This document shows, one piece after another, positions 20,290-32,500 of a stretch of 44,759 bases of DNA. Made by a program: the position numbers and the translations under genes. The number at the start of each line of letters is the position of its first letter. The stretch's first letter is position 1. Location: the NCBI GenBank assembly GCA_037176905.1, contig JBBBWG010031554.1, positions 1-44,759 of the forward strand, in the 5' to 3' direction. A model generated the notes under the pieces. It saw only the letters and a list, made by a program, of their open reading frames with translations, was not told where the DNA came from and ran no database searches. Origin of the DNA: Azolla pinnata (lineage: Eukaryota > Streptophyta > Polypodiopsida > Salviniales > Salviniaceae).

Positions 20290-22215
20290 GTGTTTGTTTT
20301 TTAGCCATGATAAGGTCTCCAACGAGCGGGCACAGATGACAATAAAACGAGTAAAATTGACATTTAAAGTGAGTCCTATAGACAAGCACCCCAAGGATGT
20401 TAGAATTCCCATTGGTGTTCTCTTTAGCCAGTTGTCAGTACAAACTACAAAATTAACAATAGTATAATCTCAAAAAGTGTTTTCTTTGTGTTTTTGTTTG
20501 TTATTGAAGCTGGAAATATTGCGCATTGACTATGAAGATGATGAGTCTAGCAATTTCATGATGAAACTGGAGATATGTAAAGGTGAAACTAACATAATAG
20601 TATCAAAAGCTAATCTTGTGTACTCAAGCTGTTTCGGATGAGCTAGAAAGGATCCTATGTAAAGTTGAGAATATTATTGTGGCTTTACACCCATTCATTT
20701 TTGGGTTTGCCTCTTTTGAAGAAGTTCAAGATTACATCGAGGATAAAGTTGAAGAGCAATCCCAGTCACCATTGATGGAATTTCCTCCCCCAAGTTAATG
20801 AAAAAACAAAAGACCAAGCCAATTCAGAAGAAACCCAAGAAAAAATTGCGGAAAGAAGATACAACATCAGAGAGTGAAGTTTCTGAAGATAATGCTTTTG
20901 ATAAGGAGCTTGTAACTCTAGGCGGCAAATTATCGTCAGGTATAATTGATTTAGAACAAAACACAATTTTGCAGCAAATCATAAGGTCAAAATTGGTCAA
21001 GAAAGGTCATGTATTTACTTTGCCCATTAATATTGTCTATAGACCGCCAATTGACCCAAAACCAGGATGAAGACCCTTAGAAATAAGAGAACTACGTAAT
21101 CTTCACATTTAAAACTTGAAAAAAAAATGAAAATCAACCGACATGCAACTATAGTTCCTTTTTTGGTAATGGTTGACCCTTTACAGTGTGCAGATGTGTT
21201 TGAATTTGACACGACAAATCTAGAGAAATACACATATTTTGTGATTTGTGGCTCCCACTCATCAAAAGCAAGAAGACAACTCATTCTAGAGCACCCAACT
21301 ACCTACTTCTTCAAATACGTGACCTTCAAGAAAGGCCATGTATTTATTTTGCCCATTAATATTGTCTATAGACCGCCAACTGACCCAAAAACAGGACAAA
21401 GACCCTTAGAAATAAGAGAACTGTGTAATCTTCACATTTAAAACTTGAAAAAAAAATGAAAATCAACCCACATGCAACTATAGTTCCTTTTTTGGTAATG
21501 GTTGACCCGTCACAATGTGCAGATGTGTTTGAATTTGACATGACAAATCTAGAGAAAGACACATATTTTGTGATTGGTGGCTCCCACTTAGCAGAAGCAA
21601 GAAGACAACTCATTTTGGAGCACCCAACTATCTACTTCTTCAAATACACTAAACATAAAATTTATGTTGGATTAACAATTGATGAAGCAAAATTGTTCGT
21701 TTGGGACCACAACAATGATAATGATCATAGACAGAAGATGTCTTCAATTGAAATAATCAAATTTTTTCATTACGAATACCTTGATGCTTTGAAGTGATAT
21801 GGACCAAAGCTCTATAATGGATTACATCGTCAATGCCTAAATGAAAGTGGAATCATCATCAATGATATTGTTAAATCAAATGGTCTTCGAAAGTATGAGC
21901 CGTGGTTTTAGTCGACCTACAAAGATGGTCATGTGTGGCAATTACAAGACATAATCTTCACAATGTAAGAGTAAAGAAGTTAAAGCCCAAAAGGTGAAAA
22001 AAGGAAAAGTAGACCCACCAGTTGAAGCAAAGATGACTAAGAGTAAAGAAAATGACTTCACAATAGAAGATGTTGCTAAAAACATGAAACTCACACAATG
22101 GCAAGCTCTTCAAGGTATAAAAGATGAAACATTACTTGTATCGATTCTATCCATGGTGATTTCAAAGGAGCTCAACTTGGATGATATGGTCCTTAAACTA
22201 TCGAAGTATATATGA
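20290..22215 (+). pseudogene. ParB/sulfiredoxin-like domain gene, broken
   Basis: Coding-like sequence in the order SHDKVSNERAQMTIKRVKL (about 20305), LEILRIDYEDDESSNFMMKL (about 20510), QAVSDELERILCKVENIIV (20620-20798, frame-shifted) and a Lys-rich linker (20798). The region KGHVFTLPINIVYRPP follows, then the domain core at 21456-21797. The core reads ATIVPFLVMVDPSQCADVF, then YFVIGGSHLAEARRQL, then DEAKLFVWDHNNDN and SSIEIIKFF. The G-H-x-x-A-R pattern and the following helix resemble ParB-type N-terminal domains. The C-terminal part (21994-22215) is Lys-rich, then KNMKLTQWQALQGIKDE. Stops and shifts at about 20640, 21068, 21438, 21797, 21910 and 21966, plus a 329-bp internal duplication, show it is disabled. 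An intron may lie between about 20450 and 20510. The assignment is by motif memory only; function in plants is unknown to me. Confidence 0.5.
21001..21650 (+). repeat. 329-bp tandem duplication inside the ParB-like gene
   Basis: Copy 1 is 21001-21329 and copy 2 is 21330 to about 21650. Both start GAAAGGTCATG or GAAAGGCCATG and run through ATTGTCTATAGACCGCCAA, AAAATGAAAATCAACC and GGCTCCCACT to CTACTTCTTCAAATAC. The copies differ at several percent of positions. Both carry the same TAA after LHI, so that stop predates the duplication. Confidence 0.92.
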
Positions 22216-22635
22216 TATAATTAGTTTTATTTGTTTTGATAAATATAGAAGATACTGATCAATGTGTTTTTTCTGTATTACAATCATAAAGTATATATGA
22301 AGATCTCAGAGGTGATAATGAAGAAATTAGATTATTCTACTTAGGAAAAAGTTCAAGAATAATACCCTAAACTTCATCATACAAATCTTTGTAGGAATAT
22401 TTTCTAGTTTCTAGAGATTGGGTAAGATAGGTTGACCTACTTATTTTGTTTAATAATTTTAAATTATAAGATGTATTTATTTTTTATTTACTAATTTATG
22501 TTATTCTATACTATAGAAACCTAGTCAAGGGAAAGGTAATGGCGGAAAATTTGTTAGCGACTAACTGCCTTGAAGTGTCCTAAATTAGTAAAATAAAAGG
22601 ACGAGTGAAGTTGACGCTATGTTTACTAGAAATTT
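22216..22635. other. AT-rich non-coding stretch
   Basis: No coding or RNA feature seen between the ParB-like pseudogene and the 22-bp satellite. Confidence 0.5.
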
Positions 22636-22829
22636 GACGCTAATTTATTGCAAATTAGACGCTAATTTATTGCAAATTAGACNNNNNNNNNNNNNNNNNN
22701 NNNNNNNNNNNNNNNNNNNNNNNNNNNNNNNNNNNNNNNNNNNNNNNNNNNNNNNNNNNNNNNNNNNNNNNNNNNNNNNNNNGACGCTAATTTATTGCAA
22801 ATTAGACGCTAATTTATTGCAAATTAGAC
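22636..22829. repeat. 22-bp satellite interrupted by an assembly gap
   Basis: The unit GACGCTAATTTATTGCAAATTA repeats on both sides of a 100-N gap. It contains a small inverted repeat (TAATTT / AAATTA), so each unit could form a hairpin. The array clearly continues into the gap, so its true length is unknown. Confidence 0.9.
22683..22782. other. Assembly gap of 100 N
   Basis: Exactly 100 N, a conventional placeholder for a gap of unknown size, inside the satellite array. Confidence 0.97.
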
Positions 22830-24750
22830 ACTTATTTACTGTAAATTTGCTGCATTTAAACTATTGATTTATTGCTCCTTTGTCGAATGTTTTAATACTA
22901 ATTTAGTGCGCATTTGCTGCAAATTTGTTGTGTGTTTACTGATACGTATCTGGATGCAGGTTGGTCGGGTGCTAGACATTTCGACAATTAACTGAATATT
23001 TTGAATCATATTTTTAATCAAACAAATTATAGATCTCAAATTAAGACATGAAATATATATTACAATCACTAAAATTCTGAAAATACAATGGAGCTTAAGT
23101 TTGTACAAGAAATTAAAAAAATTCTACGAAGAAGGAAAGTACTCACTATGGTTATTATCGTCATAAATATCTAATCTTAGTGGCATATTACCAGACCTAA
23201 GGTTGGTGTGCTTCACCTCAATGTCAACAAGTGATGAAGAGCCGCTTTGCTCAAGGTTTTGCTCGAGATCTCGAGCACCCGCTACACCTTTGCCTACCTC
23301 CAAATTAGCACTGGTGCCCGGCAGCTCTAGTTGTATCCCCAAACCAAAAATTAGTTGGTCATCCGTGATCAGATCGAGATTTCTGAAATACATCCACGTC
23401 CCACATCGTGAATGTATTCGACGATAATCCTCCTCATCGGGATACGGCCAGTGACTAACGACACCCACATACACAAAAACAAGAACATTAATCAGTTTAG
23501 GTTATTTATAACACAAATTAATCATACATTAAATAAAACAATTCTGATCTATTGAGATACTTACAAACTCTGCCCTAAAAATCGAGGCACCTCCGCTACC
23601 CCATCTCGGGACACCATGTGACCTCATCTAGCTCGCACGTGTACCGACATGTCAAGCACTTCGTTCCGACACTCACCGTGTCAAGGCTACCCTCCACTCA
23701 GCATTGTGATAGTTCTGGGACCACCCACCATCTAATCATGGTGGTAATCCAACTGCCACCTGGTTTACTACTGCCTAAACAGCTCTCGTGTAGCCACTCC
23801 AATGATTCAGGATATACGCAAGTATGGTTACAGAGTGCTCGGGCATGGGGTATCGGATGTGAAATACAGATATGATCTGCTCGATTAACCCATCTATATA
23901 TGTCACAGGGTCGTAAACATTCCGGACTTGCATTATCACTAGTTCTAGGAGGTATTGCCGCACGCCTCAACTAAAGTGATCCGTGATGATTCCCTCACTA
24001 TCGTCGAGGGTGTAAAATAATCGGCAAATATCGTAATCAGGATTAACATGATCAGGTCCAAAAGGTGTGACGTGAGCGCTCCCGTTGACATCATCATCCC
24101 ATCGGCAACACCTACGACGTCCACATCCACATCCCGAATGATGGGAGGGGCTCGCATGTGCAAATGAACTGAAACTAAATCTGGTGTGGCTAGAGGCAGG
24201 GCGATGAGGCCTCAACTAATCTAGGAGACATCGGGCGTGGCATGGTTCCGGTGTGATTGGTGCCGGTTCGAGGCCAAGTGTACGAGGGAGGCATAATTGG
24301 ACTGCTTGCAGTCGAGTCGGTGGACAGGCGATGGTGTTTCACATCATGTCACACAATAGCTCAAGGGCTATCTCATGGGGTTGGCCCATGTAAGGGCATG
24401 CTTCGAGTTGTGTAGGGTGTGGCGATACCGAAAGTGGTAGCCAAGCTCGCATCAAACGACCCTGGTCGACCCCTTACCAGTGGGACCAAAGGTGGACGCC
24501 ATGCCATATATGGTCCTTTGTTTGCTTGTGATTTCCCCGCAAGGCAAGGCAAGGCAATGCAAGGCAAGCAAGCGATTTCCTTTGCTGGTGGCATACCACC
24601 AAAGTGAACTGACATTCGATGTTGTCATTCTCTCATGGGAGCATGATATGCATGCCACTCAATCTCCAATGTGGAAGGAAGGGGCGATCTATCGGCCATC
24701 TATCTATATTTTCGGGCTCTAATTATATAAAAACCCATCATTATAACTGG
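22830..24750. other. Coding-like debris of unknown identity
   Basis: Several minus-strand frames (23124-23474, 23698-23970, 23967-24215, 24373-24615) read like ordinary protein, for example HWPYPDEEDYRRIHSRCGTW and VRNVYDPVTYIDGLIEQIIS. They are broken by stops and shifts and I cannot place them in a family. A transposon-derived or captured gene relic is the likeliest source, which is inference. A small (AAGGC)n run lies near 24540. Confidence 0.3.
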
Positions 24751-24779
24751 TTTATTTGAATATTGACCCAAAACCCTAA

Positions 24780-25270
24780 TTCAAACAAATTATTACATTG
24801 GCAATTATTACAAATTTTGATAATTATTGGCAATTTTTAAAAATTTCTAACCAATTCACACGTTTTGTGACAGATTTCTAACAATTGCTGATAAAATCTG
24901 AAAAGTACTAGCTATTTCTGAAAAATTCTAACAAATTTAAGAGAAATACTAGCAATTTATAATTCTAACAAATTTCAGAGAAATGCTAGCAATTTATGAC
25001 AAAAATTGGATAAAAATTCTGACAATTTCATATTTCTGATAAATTTCAAACAAATTTCAGATTTTTGACAAATAACACAATTTTCAAACAAATATCACAA
25101 GTTACATGTCAAATTATACAAATTACACAAATTTCAAACAAATTTCACAAATTTTCCGTCAAATTTCAGAAATTACACAAATTCCCCGGCACTTTTACAA
25201 ATTTCAGATTTCTAACAAATTACACAAACTTCAAACAAATTTCACAAATTTTCCATCAAATTACACAAAT
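24780..25270. repeat. Degenerate AT-rich repeat based on ACAAATTTC
   Basis: Dozens of variants of ACAAATTTC(A/T), TTACACAAATT and TTCTAACAAATT follow each other with an irregular spacing of roughly 10-20 bases. The 91-codon frame at 25065-25340 is produced by the repeat (Lys/Phe/Thr/Ile/Asn/Gln only) and is not a gene. Confidence 0.7.
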
Positions 25271-25590
25271 AGAGGAAATGATTAGTAAGAGAAGGATAGG
25301 AAATAACAATAGTAAGGGAAGGAATAAAATCAATCACTGAGAATTAATTGGGTGTTAATTTTTAGTGAGAGTAAAACTAGGCATTAAATAAATTTGCTAG
25401 GTGTTTTTTTGGTAATTTTCCCTTTACGATAATAGAATATTTTATCTGCCCTTCTTGTTTTGTTTCGACATTATCCTATGCTTGACGCAAAATGCGTTGA
25501 AAAACATTGCTAGTTCAACTAACACTAGCTCCATCATAGCTCAGAGTTGGAAACCGTCGCGATTCTTAAGTCAAGATCCCGTTCTCGGGC

Positions 25591-25725
25591 AAGGTGGTGG
25601 AGCAAATGAAAGCCGACATCCAAGAGTTGTATTCCGTCGGCGCCAGAAAGTTCGAGGTGGGAAATATAATGCCCTCTAGGTGCTTCCCACAGGTTAACAA
25701 GTCGGAACAAGAACAAGAACTGTAA
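25591..25725 (+). pseudogene. GDSL-type esterase/lipase fragment
   Basis: About 44 codons read KVVEQMKADIQELYSVGARK and FEVGNIMPSRCFPQ, then a stop. The LYxxGARKFxVxxxxPxxCxP pattern is the conserved block that follows the middle of plant GDSL esterases. The usual Gly before the Cys is Arg here. The catalytic GDS block and the C-terminal DxxH block are not visible nearby, so this is an isolated relic. Confidence 0.45.
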
Positions 25726-26541
25726 CAGCTCTTTTGGGAATCTTCAGGTTGTCTTTCGGACCATGGCTGGAAGCTTGTGTCCAAATTCTCCTTTGAGCAA
25801 TGAAACCCCATCTCGATCGAGTCAAATACTGGATTTTTCAATTTCGTCAAAAGATACTTCATTAGTGAATAATTACAGAGTCCCCAAGGCTCCAAAGAGA
25901 ATGAGCTATACACTCAAGAGTGCCTAGTGACAATATCATGACGAAGTTATCGACGACTTATGCGTGCTGGATCGAGAACATGTCTTACTAATAAATAAGC
26001 TCTAAACCACTAACCCTAATCTTCTAGGATGTGCTTTTCACTAGAGGACATTAGGACTGGTAGTGATTTAGACCATATGCAGACCTTGTTGCATTGATCC
26101 TTGCCTTGTACCTTTTTACATTCAAGAACAAGACTCTTCGGGAGGTTCTAACAAGGATAAAGACCAATGCAACAAGATGAATCCAAGTCCACTGGATTAA
26201 TCTTCAAGATCCTACAAGAGGCTTCTTATCAATGAATCGTAAGTATATCGCTCTGCGACTCTGCAATATCTACAAAAAATTATTGAATTTCAGTGTTAGG
26301 AACTTAGATAGACCACAATAGGTTACTTTCATTACTCCAACAAACACAATAACAGATGAAGAGATCAATCCATCCATCTCCAGTCTGTACATGAACCACG
26401 ATGATCTCATCATTCTGCCCAGCCAACTGGAAATTATCCTTCTTCGATTATAGTACAATCATATGTAATCATGAATACAAAAGAAAAAGAAACGCTCAAG
26501 CCTGTACACTCTACATGAAAGGAAGGTTTGTACAGAAAGAA
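25726..26541. other. Region downstream of the SGR6 gene
   Basis: No supported coding sequence. The part next to 26541 should hold the 3' UTR and polyadenylation site of the minus-strand gene; I could not fix the site. Confidence 0.45.
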
Positions 26542-29500
26542 TCAATATATGCTATTCAATAGGATACTCAGAGTCTTTGCCGACGTCGACCTTACAACAG
26601 AGTTTGGAGAATTCGCTGTCATCCTTACGAGCAATCCGACAACCTGCACAAAGAAGGGCTCTTACAAGTTGCATCATAGCTCCAGATGTTTCACAGAACA
26701 ACAGATATATATACTTCTTCCATTTTCTGACCCACTCTCTTGAGCAAAGATGGGGAACTAATGACTTTATGTGAAACCGGCAGGAATTGAAGCGTCCTTC
26801 GCTTAAGGAAATGAATTGTACCTGAGGTAAATGGATTGCCAATCTTTTATGATCTACGAATTGTGAGAGTAAACAACCCGTAAAAAACGCAGCATTTGCT
26901 TGAATATCAGGCCAGGAACTGTCGAAATTCTGAAGGAAAAATATAAATTAATTATTCAGCTGCCTTTAAAATGCACAACAGAAGAGGACTGTGTAAATAA
27001 AATAAGATGGAAAGGAAGAGTGTGCTATTGTGATAAGTTAATCGGTCAAACAATAATCCCTTTATTGTGCAGAAATTCTTACACTCGTAGTATCAAGCAC
27101 AACGAATAAAATCAAAGACACAATTTACCTGGATAGCAGTAGTAATGTAGCTATCCAGCCTTTGCATTTGAAACTGTACAAGGTATTTCGCAAGATCTTT
27201 CAAGAACATTTCATAATCAGACCTACACAAATAGAAAAGAGAATCTCCAAATTAGACGCACACTTTTTTAGTTTATAAAAAATGTGCTCCCACAGTACCT
27301 ATGATCTGAAATAAATACTCGAGAATTGGTGAGTACAAGAGCTGATTCCATCCTCAAGAACAAAAACATCTTTTTCAAAGTTTTCTGTAGTTTCAGCATC
27401 CTTGTAATTAGCCATCCATACAACAAAATCTTAAAAACTCAAATGGAACCATGCAGAAAATGCCTCAAAATTAACCACCGTCAAAGAGATTTGACAATAG
27501 CAAGCATTTATATTGAAGCACAACTCTCTCTGACCTTGCATGTCTGGCGGACTATAGGTTCCTCATCATGAATGTGAAAGATTACTCTGGGTAAAGTAGC
27601 CTGAATCTGTACATACCCAGAAGGATATGAATGTTACAAAAGTTCCCTCGTGTTATACATCATCACGTTTGAAAGACTAATACCTGCTCCACAAAGGATT
27701 CATCTTGCATAGATCCAAACCTAGTCAAAACGCCCAATGCTTCAAATGATGCAGCCCGTATCCTCACGTTCCTTCTCAACTGGTGAGATAATCCAACAGT
27801 TTAAGTACAAATTCATCATTTCCACACTGAAGTGCTATCATGTAGGACATTCAACGTGCACTCATGACCATGATTCCTATAATCTTTAAGCTAACCATAG
27901 ATGACATTAAACCACAGGTTTCTAAAAGCTCAGTATCTCTGCACCACACAGACGATAAGTACTCTACTAGCACTTTCCTAGCAGAGATGGAGCATAACTG
28001 ACATACAGCTACAGTGATTATCTTTCTATGATATATCACTGAAGTTAAAAAAGAACTCAATACTAGACCAAAGACAAATATTTACCTGAAGTGTTCTTAA
28101 ACGCCCACAAAGATTGAGAAGGACTGGAGCAATTATCTCCTCTGTCACATCTTCAAGTACCTAGTAATCAAAATGGATCACAAAAGTGTGTGTCAATAGA
28201 ACAGCTTATTCCTCAATCTCGTGGCAGATGTGAACCTACCACAATCAATCCTTCAACCACTGTTGCTGCAACTTCCTCCTCCATGTCTTCTATCAAAGCA
28301 ATGATCACACGTAAAACTTGGGAGGTATAGTCTGGCATCTGTTCCTTTGGGATCTGAAATCATGAAATTCCAACAGGGCAGTTAGAAAAAAAGCATGTGG
28401 TACTATGTAACAATTTCTACAAAAGATTGATTATATACCTCAACAAGACCCTTGACACACAATTGGCGCACGAGCCAGGAATCATCACCAATTTGAGCAC
28501 TTAGTGCAGTAACAAGCTGGTCTAGGAGAACTGAGTCTTTACTGCCACCACATCAATTATCAGCAAAGACAGTTTTGGATTACATGGTTAACTAAGATTA
28601 CATAGCATTAACATGCAAACAAATTTGATCTCTCTCTCTCAACCTCTATATGGTACTACCTAGAATTTCCAAAGATGAATCAAAAGACATGTTTTATATC
28701 TAAGACACTAATTATGAACAAGTTAAAGCATATCTATCCGGCATAATGTTTCCCTTTTTTTCTACTATATTAACCATATTACTGTGCTACCAGAAATATA
28801 TCCGCAAGGAAGAAAACAAAACAAACATCATTAATATGAAGCTTGAATTATAATTACATTATTACATGTACTTCCAATTGACAATACCGACATTGTTGCA
28901 TTTTGACTTGTGGCCGTGTCAAAATATTATAATGTTTTATCTATCTTGTTTTGAAGCTAGGTGTTTCGATTGATACTACGTTAATGGTGCACAACAATCA
29001 TTTAAACCTCACCAACTATGTACATATTCCGACAGAACTGCAGCTGCAACAGCTCTATGGGAATCAAAACTTCTTTTAAGAATAACCCATAATCGACCAC
29101 AAATCTTGTCCACCTGCATAAAACAGCTTTTAGTCAAGGACATTTACAACAAACAAGGTACTGAATATCAAGCATATACCTCTTTAGGTCTTGTATCACA
29201 AACACTAGATGCTATACTGGAAATAGCAGATGTCCAACGCTCACCAGCAATTATCTGCTCTCCATCTTGCATCAACACCTGGTCATGTTGGCCATAAAAG
29301 AAGAAAATAGAATTAAGAACAACAATAAGCCAACAGCTTCTTCAGAGTGAGAACATTGTAAGTAAATTCCTTGCCTTCTTCATTGCCTTCTCTCCTAGAC
29401 AATCACAGAAATCTTGAAATGTTCTAATAACATTCCTGCATATCTCATGATAACATTAGATATAAAGAAACAACAATCCTTCATGAGACTCAAAAATCGA

Positions 29501-32500
29501 TAACTACCTCAGTGGCTGCACATCTACTAGTGCAACTCTCTGGTACATTCCAAACTGTAAAAAGAAAGCACATAGAACAGACGCATATCTTTGCTCCACA
29601 GCCCGCTTACTAACTGTACCTTTCCTGAAAATAATGTTACCTGTCTCAATCTGCGCTCACTTCTAGCTTCCTGGTTTAAATAATACTTGATATGTACCTC
29701 AGATACGTTGCCAAAGCAACAAGTGCCGCCTGCTGTAATTCACTCCCACGATGTGCATGTGATACTTGATCACTAGTATCAATATGTTCAGCACCATCTT
29801 TGCGCAATGGGAATTCACTCAGTATTTCTATAATATAATCTAAGAATGCCACAGAAAGAAGCTCGTGTTGGGCCAATGCCTATACAACCACAGTGTAGCA
29901 TTAGACCATTGCAGATCTACAATTCAATTTAAGTAATTAATTGTTTCTTACATGAAAAGCATCCTGAACTGGCCAACCTTTTAACCGTGTCACATCCTTT
30001 GTCATTATATCTTTCTCAGCTGAGATCATAAGAGCATCAAACACAAGTTTTGGCTCTGTATGTTCAGCAAGAGCACAAACCTAGATGGATACAGAAATGC
30101 TGCATTATTGCACATAATCCTACAAAAATAATACAACAATGGAGTTTCTTATCATGGAAGTCAACCTACCCCATTAAGAGCCTCTGACCTTATAACAGGA
30201 TCTCCCACCAAGCCAGCAGAAGAAAGCAATGCCTGTGTGACTCTGGCAAAAGAATTTAAGGGTGACAAACAGTGGGAAGCATAGACACCCTTTAAATTCA
30301 AACAATAAAAAGAAAATTTATCGAAGCTTACTTAATAGATAACCAACATGAGAGGACCAGTTCTCTCCTATCTATTTTCTTTGGGGCTTGACCATAAACA
30401 CCATGCATTAATCTAAATACAACTTTCTCCAGTGCATAAAGCATTTTTATATCACTCCATATGTTCCACCAAATACAATTTTCTCCATATGTTCCACCAG
30501 TTCCTAATTAAAGAAAAAATTCCTTCTAGAAGTTTTGCAACGTTTTCCTATGGACACCAAAAAGATTCATCTCCATAGCAAATCATACACATTACTTTAT
30601 AGTAGAGAAAATGGTTATAACTCTATACCTTTCAACATCTGCTTCTCTAAGGTCTTGGCCCCTGCTTTCGATCAATTGTGTCACAGCCCTAGCAGTTGCT
30701 TTTGCAGAGGAATGAGTTTTATCACATATAGCAGATACACAGCCACGCAGCGCAATCATTAACTGTCAAATTTCATCCAGGGTGTTTCAAGATTGCATTT
30801 TCAATGAAAATGAAAAGAAAAAATGTTACTTTTACATTCGGCCTTGGTACCTCTTGTGAAGTCAGAAGTTGGCCAACATATTCGACAATTTGTATAAATA
30901 CCTCATGGCTATCATTTTCTATCCCCTGTAGAATTTGACTCAGTTTCATAAAAAGACTATAAAATGTCAATAGTCAAATGGAAGGCCAAAATACCCATTT
31001 GTTGGTTGCTATGAGGTCCTCCAGCCTCGATAGGGCTGAATATGAAGAATGTTTATCTTCGCTTGTCAATGAGCCAATTGGATTTGGCAACAATAAAGCA
31101 ATGCTAAAAAGCAAATCGATTATCTGAACAAAGCATAAATTGCACACAATATCAAACGACTAGAAATATTTCCACTATATTACCCAAGCACAAAATCAGC
31201 ATAGCATGTTACAATTAAGCATCATTACCTGAGCAGCACATCTTGGTATCGATGGCACTATATCAGCACATCGTGGTAAGTATACCATGAGCCTTTCACC
31301 AATATTCAATGACTCCCTGGATGGTAACAGAAGCACCCCTGCAGTTTCTGTATGTGCCAAAAACTTTTATCCATATATCATTTTCAGGAAATTGACGGAT
31401 CTTTTCATACTATTTTTCATAGTTATCGTAGCTTTGCACCTGAACTCCTCTGTCGATTTGTGGGGCCTCGAAGCTGCATAAGAGGACCATTGGATGCCAG
31501 AGCAGATGTCCCTGTAGCACAAAGTGCTCGAAATTCTGACAGCAAGTCTAACACAGCTGAGCAAGCCCTTGATCTCTGGTAGCCTACTGAAGAGGAAACA
31601 TACTGATCAAGGTTTTTCAATAAGTATTGCAGCTGATCTGCCCTACTCTTTCCATCTTCGCCGCTGACACAAAATTTACCACATCACAGAGACAACATAC
31701 CCCGTACGTCAGTCCATTTACAATAGAATTTTTTATTCCAATGTTCATGTCAAAACATCCATTTGCAACAGGTAAAAAGTACCTTGTCAACAATATTGCT
31801 CTTAATAACCTCATGAGCTTGACTATCAAAGACTCAACTACCAATTTTGGCTCAAGGGGAAGTGCAATGAAGTTCAATGTAGCCTGTCAAAACAATAAAC
31901 ACCCTGAGAGTCTCATCACAATTCCAATACTACAGCACGTTTTATAAACATAAGAAAAATGTTCACATAAATGTGCACAACACCTGTACAATTACATCTC
32001 TTCCAGTAATAGTCAGCTTCGGCTCAACTGAAACCAGCGTGGTGCATGCATTAAGGGCTAGAATCTGGTATGCAAAAACATTAGTTTCTTTGGAATGATG
32101 CAAGCTAAATATGCTCCAAAATGTGCTGGAATTATTGGAATAACAACAGATATACCTGTGTATCAAGGAGTTCTGAATTAGCATTACTAACTTCAGCCGT
32201 CATCAACTTCAAAATGTAGCTCAGTAGTTCATCTCTTTTTTTCAAAGGAAAGGGTGTTCCATGAACTGAAGCTTTCATAACTGACTGGCCTAATGCAAAT
32301 AAAAGGTGACAATCAGACTATCTATCTTTAACTTGTTATTTTTTCACAGCATCAGACGCCTGGTATAAATCAGGACTTAGTGTTTCCATAAAGATCAGAA
32401 GATGAGATGTAAACAGATAATACAATACTGTTAACTTTCTGATATAAGAGGAATAGCAATGTTTCAAAGTTGTTGCATATTTCAGGAGGCTGAAAACAAG

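Noticed and set aside
25065..25340. 91-codon frame rich in Lys, Phe, Thr, Ile and Asn
   Set aside because: Translation of the degenerate ACAAATTTC repeat.
26552..26842. 96-codon minus-strand frame at the SGR6 3' end
   Set aside because: Wrong frame for the last exon; the family-like reading ([19 protein letters not shown]) begins after the acceptor at 26644.
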